A stretch of 64,000 bases of DNA from Bacteroidetes bacterium endosymbiont of Geopemphigus sp. (GCF_002904345.1 NZ_PEIH01000005.1:426449-490448), one strand, 5' to 3'. Shown: positions 27,714 through 38,340, counted from the stretch's first letter. The notes: generated by a model from the sequence alone, not told the origin. Numbers and translations: made by a program.

Positions 27714-29084
27714 ATGGAGGTGGAAAAAATAGCTGTCGGTTTAGACATAGGAACTACAAAGATAGTAGCCATGCTCGGAAGAAAAAACGAGCACGGAAAA
27801 ATAGAAATTCTTGGAATGGGCCGTGCAAAAAGCAGAGGCGTACACAGAGGCGTGGTAAATAATATTACTCAAACTATTGATTCCATCAATGAAGCAGTGA
27901 GAGAGGCAGAGCGCAATTCAGGCTTGAAGATTCATCAAGTTATCGTAGGTATCGCGGGACAGCACATACGAAGTTTAGAGCATAGCGACTACATTACTCG
28001 CGAAGATTTTGAAGAAGTTATCGCGCAAGAGGACTTACGACGGCTCATCGGGCAGGTGCATAAACTCGTCATGTTACCGGGGGAAGAAATCATACATGTA
28101 TTACCACAAGAATATAAAGTAGACAGCCAGGCAGAGGTCAGAGAACCCATGGGCATGTATGGGAGTCGGCTGGAGGCTAATTTTCATGTAGTACTTGGGC
28201 AAACCTCTTCCATTCGGAATATCGGAAGATGTGTAAAAGCAGTCGGTTTGAATTTATCCGCCATTACTTTAGAACCCTTAGCTTCAGCAGAAGCGGTACT
28301 AAGTCGTGAAGAAAAAGAAGCCGGTGTAGCTTTGGTAGATATCGGGGGGGGCACCACAGATATCGCCATTTTTAAAGATAACATTATCAGACACACAGCC
28401 GTTATTCCTTTTGGAGGAAATATCATCACCGAGGACATTAAGGAAGGTTGTTTCATCATTAAACGACAGGCAGAGTTATTAAAGGTTAAGTTCGGCTCAG
28501 CATGGCCTGGAGAGAATAAAGAAACAGAAATTGTCTCTATTCCTGGTCTTAGAGGGAGAGAACCCAGGGAAATTTCACTAAAACGCCTTTCTCAGATTAT
28601 CAATGCCCGCGTAAAAGAGATTATTGAGCAGGTATATATGGAAATCCAAAACTATGGCCATGAAGATCAGAAAAAACGTTTAATAGGAGGACTTGTACTT
28701 ACCGGAGGAGGTTCCAAATTAAAACACCTTCGGCAGCTTGCCGAATACATCACAGGTGTAGATACACGCATAGGCTATGCCAGCGAGCATCTATCCAATG
28801 GAAAAGATCACAATCTAAACAACCCTGAATACACCACCGCTATAGGTTTGGTGATGAAAGGCTTTGAAAAAAGTGAAGAAAATCAAGAAATAACTACCAA
28901 TAATTCGAAGGAATCTGTTTCCGTCTATGAAGAAAATCTAAAAGGCACTAGAAAAATTTCAAGAAGAAAACCTACAGAAATTTCAGAGGAAAACCTGTTA
29001 AAGAAAAAAGCCATAGAACGATCAAAATCATTTCTGGAAAACTGGGCTGATAAGTTTCGTCAGATATTAAATGATTCTGAATAA
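27714..29084 (+). CDS. ftsA: Cell division protein FtsA
   Basis: FtsA is the actin-like protein that tethers FtsZ to the membrane. The 456-residue protein shows the ATPase phosphate-1 motif VGLDIGTTKIVAML, the SHS2 1C domain, phosphate-2 VALVDIGGGTTDIAIF near residue 205 and LTGGGSKLKHLRQLAE near residue 326. A linker leads to a C-terminal amphipathic segment (KSFLENWADKFRQIL) likely to bind the membrane. The ATG lies 4 bases after the ftsQ stop. Confidence 0.96.
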   Translation: MEVEKIAVGLDIGTTKIVAMLGRKNEHGKIEILGMGRAKSRGVHRGVVNNITQTIDSINEAVREAERNSGLKIHQVIVGIAGQHIRSLEHSDYITREDFEEVIAQEDLRRLIGQVHKLVMLPGEEIIHVLPQEYKVDSQAEVREPMGMYGSRLEANFHVVLGQTSSIRNIGRCVKAVGLNLSAITLEPLASAEAVLSREEKEAGVALVDIGGGTTDIAIFKDNIIRHTAVIPFGGNIITEDIKEGCFIIKRQAELLKVKFGSAWPGENKETEIVSIPGLRGREPREISLKRLSQIINARVKEIIEQVYMEIQNYGHEDQKKRLIGGLVLTGGGSKLKHLRQLAEYITGVDTRIGYASEHLSNGKDHNLNNPEYTTAIGLVMKGFEKSEENQEITTNNSKESVSVYEENLKGTRKISRRKPTEISEENLLKKKAIERSKSFLENWADKFRQILNDSE

Positions 29085-29114
29085 TTATTGTCTACTATCA
29101 TTAAAAAATATCCT

Positions 29115-30770
29115 ATGCATACTGAAAATATTCATTTTGAACTTCCCAAAAATCGATCGGCTTCTATTAAAGTAATCGGAGTCGGAGGTGGAGGAAGCAA
29201 TGCGGTAAACCACATGTTTCAACTGGGCATCACCGGAGTTGACTTTGTCATTTGCAATACAGATGCCCAAGCGCTCAATAACAATCCGGTACCAGTGAGA
29301 ATTCAGCTAGGTGCTTCCATTACTGAAGGACTGGGAGCAGGGGCAGACCCGGAAGTTGGTGAAAAAGCAGCGCTTGAGAGCCTCGAGGATATTAAAATTC
29401 TTTTAGACACTAATACGAAGATGACCTTCATCACTGCCGGAATGGGAGGAGGAACAGGCACAGGAGCAGCTCCTGTTATTGCCGGAATATCTAAGGAGAT
29501 AGGTATACTTACAGTAGGTATCGTTACCATGCCTTTCTATTTCGAGGGGAGGATGCGTTTAGAACAAGCCCAAAAGGGTATAGAAAAGCTTCGAAAAAAT
29601 GTAGATTCTCTCATTGTTATCAACAATGATAAGCTCAGAGAGCTATACGGAAACTTAGGTTTTAAAGCAGGTTTTGCCAAAGCCGATGAGGTGCTAGCCA
29701 CCGCGGCAAAAGGCATTGCTGAGGTCATCACCCATCATTATAAGCAAAATATTGATCTGCGCGATGCGCGTACTGTGCTTAAAAACAGTGGAACAGCTAT
29801 TATGGGATCTTCAAGTTCCGGAGGAGAAAACCGTGCGAAAGAAGCTGTTACAAAAGCACTGGACTCTCCATTATTAAACGATAATAAAATTACTGGTGCA
29901 AAAAATGTTCTCTTGCTTATCGTATCGGGAAAAATCGAGATTACTATCGATGAGATTGGAGTCATCAGTGATCATATTCAAGCTGAAGCAGGCCATATGG
30001 CAAACATTATTATGGGTATAGGCGAAGAGGAGCAGCTAGAAGAGAGTATTTCAGTAACCGTAGTTGCTACAGGCTTTCCAACGGAGATGCAACGCATAAT
30101 AAGCCATGAAGAAAAGAAAATTTTCCATAACCTGGATATAGAAGAACCTATTGAAAAAAAGCCCCGAGAAAAAGAAAAATCCAGTCGGATTTTACAACAT
30201 TTCCCTTCCAGGGAGCCCGATAGCATGTCTCCGGATCTATTTTCAAAATCCAGTAAAGATGATTTATCTCCTGAAAATGTCTCTCAAGAGCATATCTCTC
30301 AAAATAAGCTTAGAAAAGCAACCGATAATAACATAAAAGATGTATTTCAGTCTGAAGAATTTATTTACAAAGAAAAACAAGAAGAAAAATCGATAATTTT
30401 TGAGCTGGAAGATCCCATAGATAAGAAAGAGAATTTTGATTTCTCAATCTCAGAGACTAAAGAATCAGGTCTTCCATTTAAATTTAACGAGGACCTTTCA
30501 AAAAATTCCGCTGAACTTAAAGAAGCATACTCTGAAGAATTGCAAGAGATGATCCGTCAGAGAAAAAAACGGCTTGAAATTTTCAATTATCAGTTTAGAA
30601 ATCCTATGGATACGCAAGAGAACCAAAGCATACCTGCTTATAAACGTCAAGGCATTGATTTGGACGAACCCAGCAAGGAAAAAAAATCGCGCTATGTAAT
30701 AGATCAGGATGGAGATGGACAACCCAGAATCAGACCTAACAATTCCTTCCTACATGATAACGTAGATTGA
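29115..30770 (+). CDS. ftsZ: Cell division GTPase FtsZ
   Basis: FtsZ polymerises into the division ring. The GTPase core shows IKVIGVGGGGSNAVNHM, the tubulin signature GMGGGTGTGAAPVIAG near residue 112, and NNDKLRELYGNLGFKAGFAKADEVL. The core ends near residue 325. A long, charged, low-complexity C-terminal linker follows for about 220 residues, typical for Bacteroidota FtsZ. I chose the ATG at 29115; a TTG at 29088 in the same frame would add nine residues. It is the last intact gene of the cluster and is followed by the dead yqeY. Confidence 0.97.
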   Translation: MHTENIHFELPKNRSASIKVIGVGGGGSNAVNHMFQLGITGVDFVICNTDAQALNNNPVPVRIQLGASITEGLGAGADPEVGEKAALESLEDIKILLDTNTKMTFITAGMGGGTGTGAAPVIAGISKEIGILTVGIVTMPFYFEGRMRLEQAQKGIEKLRKNVDSLIVINNDKLRELYGNLGFKAGFAKADEVLATAAKGIAEVITHHYKQNIDLRDARTVLKNSGTAIMGSSSSGGENRAKEAVTKALDSPLLNDNKITGAKNVLLLIVSGKIEITIDEIGVISDHIQAEAGHMANIIMGIGEEEQLEESISVTVVATGFPTEMQRIISHEEKKIFHNLDIEEPIEKKPREKEKSSRILQHFPSREPDSMSPDLFSKSSKDDLSPENVSQEHISQNKLRKATDNNIKDVFQSEEFIYKEKQEEKSIIFELEDPIDKKENFDFSISETKESGLPFKFNEDLSKNSAELKEAYSEELQEMIRQRKKRLEIFNYQFRNPMDTQENQSIPAYKRQGIDLDEPSKEKKSRYVIDQDGDGQPRIRPNNSFLHDNVD

Positions 30771-30786
30771 AAATATTTTTTAAATA

Positions 30787-31222
30787 ATGAATCTGGAAGA
30801 CAAAATTCCAGAGTCCTTAAAAAAAAGTAGTCATATTTTTAGCTAAAACCGATGAAAAGAGAAGCTCCAAAAAACTATCGGAAGATCAGGAAACAGCACT
30901 GCTGCAAAAATTTCTCAAACAGATCAGAGAATCCACTGAGCAATTCAGTGCGCTGAATCGACTAGAAATCTGTAAAATAAAGCAGTACAGGAAGAGATTA
31001 TCAGAAAGTTTACCTGAAACCCTTTCTCCGAGTCGGTTTTAAGAAAATAGCTTATGGGTATTATCAAAGAATGTAAGGTCCAATCTTCCCGGGATTTTGG
31101 AAAGGCGATGGAAAAATAGCCAATAGCCTCGGAAAAATTAAAAGGTCGTTCTGATGGAAAACATTATGAAAGAATTGATAAATTTTGTAAAACGATTAAA
31201 AAAGCGATGAATTCTCGACTTT
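30787..31222 (+). pseudogene. yqeY: GatB/YqeY-like protein, decayed
   Basis: The start reads MNLEDKIPESLKK. After an internal deletion and frame change it continues LAKTDEKRSSKKLSEDQETA and LLQKFLKQIRESTEQF. Later pieces read DFGKAMEK and KLKGRSDGKHYERIDKF. These match the YqeY order (start, EEE helix, GKVMG and KGRADGK). In flavobacteria yqeY normally follows ftsZ, which supports the call. Stops near 31040 and 31120 and at least three frame changes rule out a product. Confidence 0.85.
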
Positions 31223-32284
31223 GAAAAAACCTTTTTATACTGACGCCGAGCTATCGCGCGTTTAATTCCAGGTTTCACAGGAGCATGTATATGGATGACA
31301 TTACCTAATCCATAATGGAATACCAGCCTTACTTTCTCTTGGTAATATTAATTACGATATGTCTTTTATAAAAAACTTTCAAGGTTGATTATTCTACCCG
31401 GAATTTTTTAGTACTGCGCTTAAAGAAAGTATGTTAGAAAGCGTGCGAATATCTGAAGATTTTTGAGAAAGGGTCTTATAAGTCAAAATATCCTCTGGAT
31501 CAAACTCTAAGGCTTGCACAGATTCGATAAAATTACGAATATCCATAACTTTAGATTTAATCTGTTCTTTATCTGAATTTTCCTCAAATTTTGTTTCTAA
31601 TGTATTTATAAGATCTTTTATAACCTCTTTTGATTTATCAAATCAAAAAATGTACCATCAAAATTTTTTAGCTCTTTCTTAATACTTTCAAAGTATTCAG
31701 CACTTGCTTGCGTTCTTTCGGTTGAATCATTAATTTACAGAGCATCCCAGACTATCGAGGACCTCTTGAAATGAAACTTTAATTCTTCCATCGCCTTATC
31801 CTCATCCATGATCAGATGAGTAAATTTCGCTCGGGTTCCTTGAAAAGTCTCTCCTGCTTATATACCTCTATATTGGGATGTATTTAGCTGAAATTCAAAA
31901 CTATATATTTTTCATCAATTCAATGTAAACCAATGATTTACTGACTTCACGCTCAAAAGCCTGAAAAAATAAATGAAGATCCCCTGAACTATCAGGGGAA
32001 ACCATCAATATAACGTTTACTTTATCTATTGTTTGCAATTTATATTGAGATAATTCCTCCGCAATATCTTATATCTTTTTAATCTCTCTCTCAAGTTTAT
32101 CACCATCTCGAATCAAAGGATAAAATTCAACACATTAGAATTTATGAATGAAAAATTCAACATTTATCCAAATCTAGTATTTTAATACTATTTATTAACG
32201 TTTTTTTATTAAAAAATTAATATTATTTCATAAGAAGCGCTTCTTTTTAAATTAATTCCTCTACAGATTCTATCTGATATTTGC
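31223..32284 (-). other. Decayed minus-strand coding DNA of unknown family
   Basis: From about 31390 to 32140 the minus strand carries long partial frames with many charged residues: LQTIDKVNVILMVSPDSSGD, SASAEYFESIKKELKNFDG-like text and a C-terminal piece with DPEDILTYKTLSQKSSDIRT. Stops and shifts interrupt it every 50-150 bases. It looks like one cytosolic helical protein of at least 220 residues. I recognise no family. Bases 31223-31390 hold nothing clear. Confidence 0.35.
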
Positions 32285-32312
32285 TTTCTTTGCAAGAGAA
32301 TACAATCCACGA

Positions 32313-33398
32313 ATGTCATCTTTTAAGAAGAGCGCTTTTATAACAAAAAGTTATAATGTTTCTAGCATCTCACAAGAGTATACGCTTAAGGCCATAGGTT
32401 CCTCGAATATTGCGTTGATTAAATATTGGGGTAAAAAAAACGGACAAATCCCCGCCAATCCTTCAATAAGTTATACCCTTACAAAAAGTCATACCTGCAG
32501 TGAGTTGATATGTAGCCCTCGAAAGAATAAAACCGATGATTTTTCAATAAAAGTAGTTTTTTTCGGGAAAGAACGCTCGGATTTTTTACCGAAAATCCGA
32601 GAATTTTTTAAACGTATCCTACCCTATTGTCTTTATCTGTTAGATTTTGATTTTGTTTTAAATACACATAATAATTTCCCGCACAGCAGCGGTATTGCCT
32701 CGTCAGCCTCGTCCATGAGCGCGCTGGCGCTTTGTATTTGTGAGTTGGAATCACATATGGGAATAACTCTCAGCGAAGATTTTCTACTAAAAAAAGCTTC
32801 TTTTCTTTCAAGATTAGGATCGGGAAGCGCTTGTCGATCAATATATTCGGGTTTAGTAGTCTGGGGAGCGCATGAAAAAATTATAGGTAGCGATGATCAT
32901 TATGCTATTCCCTATCCCTATGAGGTACATAAGGTTTTTCATCGCTTTAACAATTTCATCTTACTGGTAGATATTTCTCCCAAAAAAGTATCCAGTACTC
33001 TCGGACATAAGCTAATGAACAAGCATCCCTACGCAAAAGAGCGTTTTTTAGCTGCTTACAAAAATATTCAAGAGCTTATTTTTATACTTAAAAATGGAGA
33101 TGTTGAAGCTTTTGGAACACTTATAGAACATGAAGCCCTTAGCTTACATGCTATGATGATGACGGCATATCCTTCTTTTGTATTGATGAAGCCCGATACT
33201 CTTAAAATTATTGAAAAGGTATGGAATCTCAGAAGGGAGCAAAAAATATCATTATATTTTACCCTGGATGCAGGAGCTAATGTACATTTACTTTATCCGG
33301 AGAAAGATATAGAAAAGATACAGGATTTCATCAATCAAGAATTACCGATGTATACCCTGGAAAATAAATTTATTCGAGATTCTTGTCGATATGATTAA
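32313..33398 (+). CDS. mvaD: Diphosphomevalonate decarboxylase
   Basis: This enzyme makes isopentenyl diphosphate from mevalonate diphosphate, the last step of the mevalonate pathway. It shows GSSNIALIKYWGKKNGQIPA near residue 30, the GHMP phosphate loop HSSGIASSASSMSALALC near residue 126, and SRLGSGSACRSIYSGLVVWG. The C-terminal LDAGANVHLLYPE carries the conserved Asp-Ala-Gly. The 361-residue length is normal. Presence of the mevalonate route is typical for Flavobacteriia and supplies lipid carriers for MraY and UppP. Confidence 0.95.
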   Translation: MSSFKKSAFITKSYNVSSISQEYTLKAIGSSNIALIKYWGKKNGQIPANPSISYTLTKSHTCSELICSPRKNKTDDFSIKVVFFGKERSDFLPKIREFFKRILPYCLYLLDFDFVLNTHNNFPHSSGIASSASSMSALALCICELESHMGITLSEDFLLKKASFLSRLGSGSACRSIYSGLVVWGAHEKIIGSDDHYAIPYPYEVHKVFHRFNNFILLVDISPKKVSSTLGHKLMNKHPYAKERFLAAYKNIQELIFILKNGDVEAFGTLIEHEALSLHAMMMTAYPSFVLMKPDTLKIIEKVWNLRREQKISLYFTLDAGANVHLLYPEKDIEKIQDFINQELPMYTLENKFIRDSCRYD

Positions 33399-33460
33399 AT
33401 TTCGTAAAAAATCCTCGCATTAAAAGAGATGAATTATTCTAAAAATTCATTGGACATTTC

Positions 33461-33468
33461 TATCTTTG
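33461..33468 (+). promoter_or_regulatory. Candidate -7 box (TATCTTTG) for tRNA-His
   Basis: TATCTTTG fits TAnnTTTG and ends 12 bases before the tRNA, a suitable distance for a start just ahead of the 5' end. No TTG lies at the expected -33 position. Confidence 0.45.
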
Positions 33469-33481
33469 CAAAGAATTTATG

Positions 33482-33555
33482 GTGGGCGTAGCTCAGTTGG
33501 TTAGAGCGTCAGGTTGTGGTTCTGAAGGTCGCCGGTTCGAAACCGGTCGTCCACC
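33482..33555 (+). tRNA. tRNA-His (anticodon GTG)
   Basis: The acceptor arms are GTGGGCG (33482-33488) and CGTCCAC (33548-33554). The D arm has GCTCAGTTGGTTAGAGC, the anticodon arm TCAGGTTGTGGTTCTGA places GTG at 34-36, and the T arm has GCCGGTTCGAAACCGGT. G33481 can serve as the extra G-1 that pairs with C73 (33555), the identity mark of tRNA-His. A full CCA after C73 is not encoded. G34 is the site normally modified by TGT, whose gene is dead in this window. Confidence 0.95.
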
Positions 33556-33557
33556 CA

Positions 33558-34738
33558 AGTTTAGGATTCTTATGATAGGATCCTTTGTCGTTATTAAATA
33601 GTTCTCTAACGATACCTCGGGAGCAATAAGAAGTAATTAGAATTCGTTCACAAACGAAAGAATAGTTTTAAATACACATATAAACCCATTTAAAATGTAA
33701 GATCTGAAAGAACGTAGAAAATGACTCTACTTACATTAATTATTTTTAAAGGGCTAAAAATTCTAGCCTTTTAGGAATTGTTTACTACAAGCAAATACCT
33801 TCTTAGATTGTACTTTTTTCATTTTTTTCCTTGTTTATTATCCTAAGATCCTCTTTCTGAGAAAAAATTTACCGGTGACTCATTTAAAAAAAATTCATTT
33901 TTTTCTCTTTTATAGCTCTTATTCTAAATAACTTAAATGATTAGTGCTATATCCTTAATGTGACAGACTATCAAGAAAAATTTCTTTAAAGAATATGGAG
34001 ATTTAGTATTAACTAGTAAGTGCAATTTTATACATACAAGATTGTTAACTATAAAAACTTCATATTAAATCTTTTTTAAAGATCATTCATTGACTTAAAA
34101 CATAAGACTTTTACTCTTTAAAAAAAAGCAGACGCTGTATTTACAAATTCTCCAAGTGACATACAGACCGGGTATACGGTATTTATTATAATATAGATCT
34201 TCTAAATGAAAGTAATCGTGATCACTTATAGATATGAACTACCCCAGGTAGCAGATAAGATGAAGATAGTTCTAAAATAAACTCAAAGATTAGATATTAT
34301 AGTGCAAAAAAACATTTGCTTTTCATATCAAAAGCCTCATAATAACTTCTCCCTTAATCTTTAAAAAAGATGATATTTAGTTTCTTTTTTTTTACTATGA
34401 AAGTGATATATGCTATGAAATTTATTTATAAATTAAAGAAGTACGTTTCAGGAAGAGGTTTTTTCTAAAACAGAAAATTTTAAACAGATATGAAAACAGT
34501 ATATAAGCTCATATATTCAGAAACTCCAGAACTGGTCATAATTTAATTCGTAGTTATAGTAAATAAAATGGAACCTACTTACCCTGATCAGATGAAAATA
34601 TATAGTCCTTATAAGCGTATTTTTATAAATATAAAAAGCCGACAAAAACCCTAAGAGGATTTTACTATATATTTATGAACCCATGAAATATATATAATAA
34701 AGTTATTTATAGCGCTATCATTTTAAATCTGACCTAAC
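33558..34738 (+). other. Long AT-rich gene-free stretch
   Basis: No open frame over about 50 codons, no recognisable gene remnant and no strong hairpin were seen in these 1.2 kb. It is probably fully eroded DNA. Confidence 0.6.
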
Positions 34739-35923
34739 TTATGACAACGCCTGATGAATTCTTGAAAATGCCTCATTCAGCTTTTCTTCAGAAACAGCAT
34801 AGGAGATGCGCAAGCTTTTTTCATCGCCAAAGGGCGCTCCTCCTACAACCGCAACATGAGCTTTCTCAAGCAAATACATGGAAAGATCATCGGAATTAGA
34901 AATTTTAACTCCTGAAAAAGTTCTTCCAAAAAGGGCTGAAACCTCTGGAAAAATATAAAAAGTTCCCTGTGGAATATTACAATAAAATCCTGGTAGCTTT
35001 TGAATTTCTTTTAATACTAGATCACGCCGTTTTTCAAAAGCTTCAATCATATAACCGATACGCTCTGGAGCAACTCTTAAAGCGCTAATAGCGGCCTGTT
35101 GCGCGATAGCGTTGGCTCCTGAAGTGGTCTGTCCTTGCACCTTATCACAGGCCTTAGCTAACCACTCAGGCGCTCCGATATAGCCTACACGCCAGCCCGT
35201 CATGGCAAATGCCTTGGAAAGGCCATTTAAAGTGACTATTTGTTCATAAACTTCAGGAAATTCGGCAATACTGGTATAAGATCCTGAATAATTAATATGC
35301 TCATAGATCTCATCAGATATGATAATTAGTTGGGGATGTCTGGCAAAAACCTCCGCAAGCGCTTTAAGTTCTTCGCGAGTATAAACACTACCGGAAGGAT
35401 TACAAGGTGAACTGAAGATAAAAACTTTAGAACGAGGAGTGATTGCGGTCTCAAGTTGCTCAGGTGAGATTTTGAAATTGGCTTCTACACTTGTTGGGAG
35501 GATCACTTGCTTAGCTTCGCAAAGATTGGCCATTTCATAATAACTCACCCAATAAGGCCCTGGAATGATTACCTCATCACCAGGATTTAAAAGCGCCAGG
35601 AAAACATTGATAATCGATTGTTTACCCCCGGTGGAGACGACCACTTGAGAGGGTTGATAATTCAATTGATTATCTCGAAGGAATTTTTCACATACCGCCT
35701 CGCGCAGCTCCAGGTAACCAGGCACAGGCGTATAATAGTGATGACCTTTATCTATAGCTTTTTTAGCAGCTTGCAGCACAAAATTAGGAGGTGAAAAATC
35801 AGGCTCGCCCACGCTCAAGCTGATCACATCATGGCCTTGACTGCTAAGCTCTCTAGCTTTTGCAGACATGGCTAAGGTTTGCGAATAGCTCATATTTTGA
35901 AGACGGCGAGAAATCCTTTGCAT
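34739..35923 (-). CDS. Pyridoxal-phosphate aminotransferase, aspartate aminotransferase family (class I/II)
   Basis: The 394-residue enzyme starts MQRISRRLQNMSYSQTLAMS and has the fold-type I landmarks ISLSVGEPDFSPP, SSPCNPSGSVYTREEL, ISDEIYEHINYSG and the PLP lysine in LNGLSKAFAMTGWRVGYIGA. Best fit is aspartate or aspartate/prephenate aminotransferase (AspC/AAT-Ibeta), moving amino groups between aspartate or glutamate and 2-oxoacids. Exact substrate cannot be fixed by eye. It is divergent from rsmG. Confidence 0.9.
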   Translation of the reverse strand: MQRISRRLQNMSYSQTLAMSAKARELSSQGHDVISLSVGEPDFSPPNFVLQAAKKAIDKGHHYYTPVPGYLELREAVCEKFLRDNQLNYQPSQVVVSTGGKQSIINVFLALLNPGDEVIIPGPYWVSYYEMANLCEAKQVILPTSVEANFKISPEQLETAITPRSKVFIFSSPCNPSGSVYTREELKALAEVFARHPQLIIISDEIYEHINYSGSYTSIAEFPEVYEQIVTLNGLSKAFAMTGWRVGYIGAPEWLAKACDKVQGQTTSGANAIAQQAAISALRVAPERIGYMIEAFEKRRDLVLKEIQKLPGFYCNIPQGTFYIFPEVSALFGRTFSGVKISNSDDLSMYLLEKAHVAVVGGAPFGDEKSLRISYAVSEEKLNEAFSRIHQALS

Positions 35924-35945
35924 GATTCTTTGTTTAAATGAAGAG

Positions 35946-35953
35946 CAAATCTA
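35946..35953 (-). promoter_or_regulatory. Candidate -7 box (TAGATTTG) for the aminotransferase gene
   Basis: The minus strand reads TAGATTTG, the same octamer as before gyrB, 22 bases ahead of the aminotransferase ATG. The intergenic space shared with rsmG is only 69 bases. Confidence 0.4.
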
Positions 35954-35992
35954 GTAAATTCGCCCCTACTTTTAGGCTTTATATAAACATAT

Positions 35993-36613
35993 ATGCAAAT
36001 TATAAAAAAATATTTTCCAAATCTTAATTCACAACAGAAGGAACAATTTGCTGAGATGAAAGATTTATATGAACATTGGAATGCGCGCATCAATTTAATT
36101 TCGAGAAAAACCATTGGACACTTCTACAAACAACATTTATTACACTCCCTAGGGCTAGCTAAAATAATATCATTTTTACCTAACACCAATATAATGGACG
36201 CGGGAACAGGAGGCGGATTTCCAGGTTTGCCGTTAGCGATTTTTTTTCCTGAAAGCCACTTTTTATTAGTCGATTCTATTGCCAAGAAAATCAATGCTAT
36301 TACAGATATCGCTAAAAATTTAGAGTTAAAAAATACCCACATTATTTGCAAGCGTATAGAAAACTTAGAAGAACGTTTTGATTTTATCGTCTCACGAGCG
36401 CTTACACAGTTGCCTCGTCTAGTAAGCTGGACGTCAGGTAAATTTCTTAAAACCTCACAACATGTCTTACCTAATGGCCTTTTATGTTTGAAAGGCGGCG
36501 ATCTTAATGAAGAACTCAAAGGCTTCCCAAGAGCCATAGAATACTCACTGAAAGATTATTTTAACGAAATATTTTTTGAAAGCAAAAAAGTAGTGTATTT
36601 ACCTCCCGACTGA
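35993..36613 (+). CDS. rsmG: 16S rRNA (guanine(527)-N(7))-methyltransferase RsmG
   Basis: RsmG (GidB) methylates N7 of G527 in 16S rRNA. The 206-residue protein shows WNARINLISRKTIGHFYKQH, the SAM loop IMDAGTGGGFPGLPLAIFFP near residue 65, and FDFIVSRALTQLPRLVSW. Length is normal. It is divergent from the aminotransferase gene and convergent with the dead AEC permease. Confidence 0.96.
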   Translation: MQIIKKYFPNLNSQQKEQFAEMKDLYEHWNARINLISRKTIGHFYKQHLLHSLGLAKIISFLPNTNIMDAGTGGGFPGLPLAIFFPESHFLLVDSIAKKINAITDIAKNLELKNTHIICKRIENLEERFDFIVSRALTQLPRLVSWTSGKFLKTSQHVLPNGLLCLKGGDLNEELKGFPRAIEYSLKDYFNEIFFESKKVVYLPPD

Positions 36614-36627
36614 TAACTATAAAAAGG

Positions 36628-37498
36628 TATTTATATTAAAATTCGTAAGATCAAAGGGAGGGCGACTATTGATATCAAAAGTGATGTGACAATAGCTAAA
36701 TCTACTTCTTTTTCAAGCACTTTATAATTATTGGAAAAAGACATTGCGCCGGCGCCTATGGGTTGAATAGCCATAACCAATGCGCTGATGTTCCAAAAAT
36801 CATGAAAACCTCCCAAGGAAAAAAATAAACACAAATTGCAGTAAATAAAGGGTATGAAAAAAATTTGATCAAAATAATAAGCGCTACCCTGGGTAACATT
36901 TCTTTTTTAAATCGTACGATCCATAGCGTTAGACTCATCCCTAATGTAAAAAGCCCTAACGAGCTTGCCGTCAAGGTAGGCATATCCAATGATTTTGACG
37001 CGAAGGTATTTGCAAAGAGCTTATAACTAATACACCAAAAATTTTCGAAGAAAACAGAGGGTTGCCTAAAAAACTTTCGGTACCATACATCTCGTCCTAC
37101 ATAAATCACAGAAAGTCTTCTGCGAAACTGTCGGCTGCTTTGAGAGAAGTTGATAATAAACACTGCGATTAAAATACTCGAAAGATTACTAAGCACAGCC
37201 GCCATAGAAACCGGAACAAGGGATTTTTAGAAAAGACCATCAATATCATAGGCAAACCCATATAACCAGTATTTCCGTAAGGCGAAGCCATAGTTCATTA
37301 TAGAAGAATCTATGGAATCGTAAGCGTAATATTTTTTGGCGATGAAAACTCTTCAAAATAAGAATTTTCAATAATCTCCTTAAAAAGCAAAGCCGGAAGA
37401 GCTACATATAAAGGATAGTCGTTAATAATTTTTAAAGATTTATCTCTTCGTCTGAGTCCAAAAAGGTACCAGATGAGAATAATTAGAAATATTGGCAT
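36628..37498 (-). pseudogene. AEC (auxin efflux carrier) family transporter, frameshifted
   Basis: The start at 37498 reads MPIFLIILIWYLFGLRRRD, then YVALPALLFKEII. The middle frames give LGLFTLGMSLTLWIVRFKKE. The end at 36631-36834 reads IQPIGAGAMSFSNNYKV, then EVDLAIVTSLLISIVALPLI. These are the N-terminal LPALLF, the mid-protein glycine-rich membrane segment and the C-terminal hallmark of AEC permeases, which export organic anions. At least three frame changes break it, and about 50 residues seem to be missing in the N-terminal half. Confidence 0.85.
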
Positions 37499-38340
37499 AT
37501 TAATTTGAAGACCTCTACCATGTTATGATTTTAAGTTAAATATTAGTTAATTTTTTTAAAATTATCTAACCATCTGAAACCACTCGAAAGATGATTTTTA
37601 TTATAAAGAAGTATAAAAATGAATTTAAAAACCTGCATTAAATACTTAAAAAGTATATAAAATTGTGAATCACGTTTTTAAATCCCTCATTATATAAAAA
37701 TTTAAGGTCATCGATTTTTTAGAAACTTGATCTTTGATTGCACAGCGCAGATCAGCAAATTTTTTTGAATAAAAAGCTAAATACACTCTCTGCTACTTTC
37801 GCTATTTTTTCTGAATTATACGCTTAAACGCAATAAAACAGAGTATATTTTCAAAGGAGATCGGCTTTTTAAAGAACTCTAAATCTTTACGAAGAAGCGT
37901 TTTATTTATTTACAAATATTTCCATTTGGAAATATTTTACAGGAAAAATTCACCGTCATAAATCCGAAACCTGTTCTCCTGAGTTTTAAACAATTGTGTA
38001 GGCTCAAATCAGAGTCCTTAAGATCCTTCTCAACATATAATGGCTTCTAAATTATATAACAATAAGTTATCATTGTTTATAAGATCATTGTTTAGTGACA
38101 AGAAACTTTTTAAAACTTATATCAGTTACGAAAAACCTCTGATTCAAAGTCGGATTTTTAGATCCGAGATGAGATACAAAATATCGATAACAAAAGCTTT
38201 ATAGTGCAGGTTTGAGTTATTGTACAACATCTTACCTTAACTATAGTTTTCGTGGGATCGTTTATATGCTATTCTTGTAAGACTACGATGGTCCTGTTAC
38301 TAAGATTTTTCCGGAAGGAAATAAGTCAGTAGCTCTTAAA
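37499..38340 (+). other. AT-rich stretch without recognisable genes
   Basis: No gene or remnant was identified. GC content rises toward 38250-38340, just ahead of the structured element that follows. The strand and length of any transcript are unknown, and the RNA could begin within this region. Confidence 0.5.

Noticed and set aside
29088-29114. FtsZ start at the TTG at 29088
   Set aside because: The ATG at 29115 is a stronger start codon and leaves a normal N-terminal tail before the GTPase core.
36124-36537. 137-codon minus-strand frame opposite rsmG
   Set aside because: Shadow of the rsmG coding sequence.
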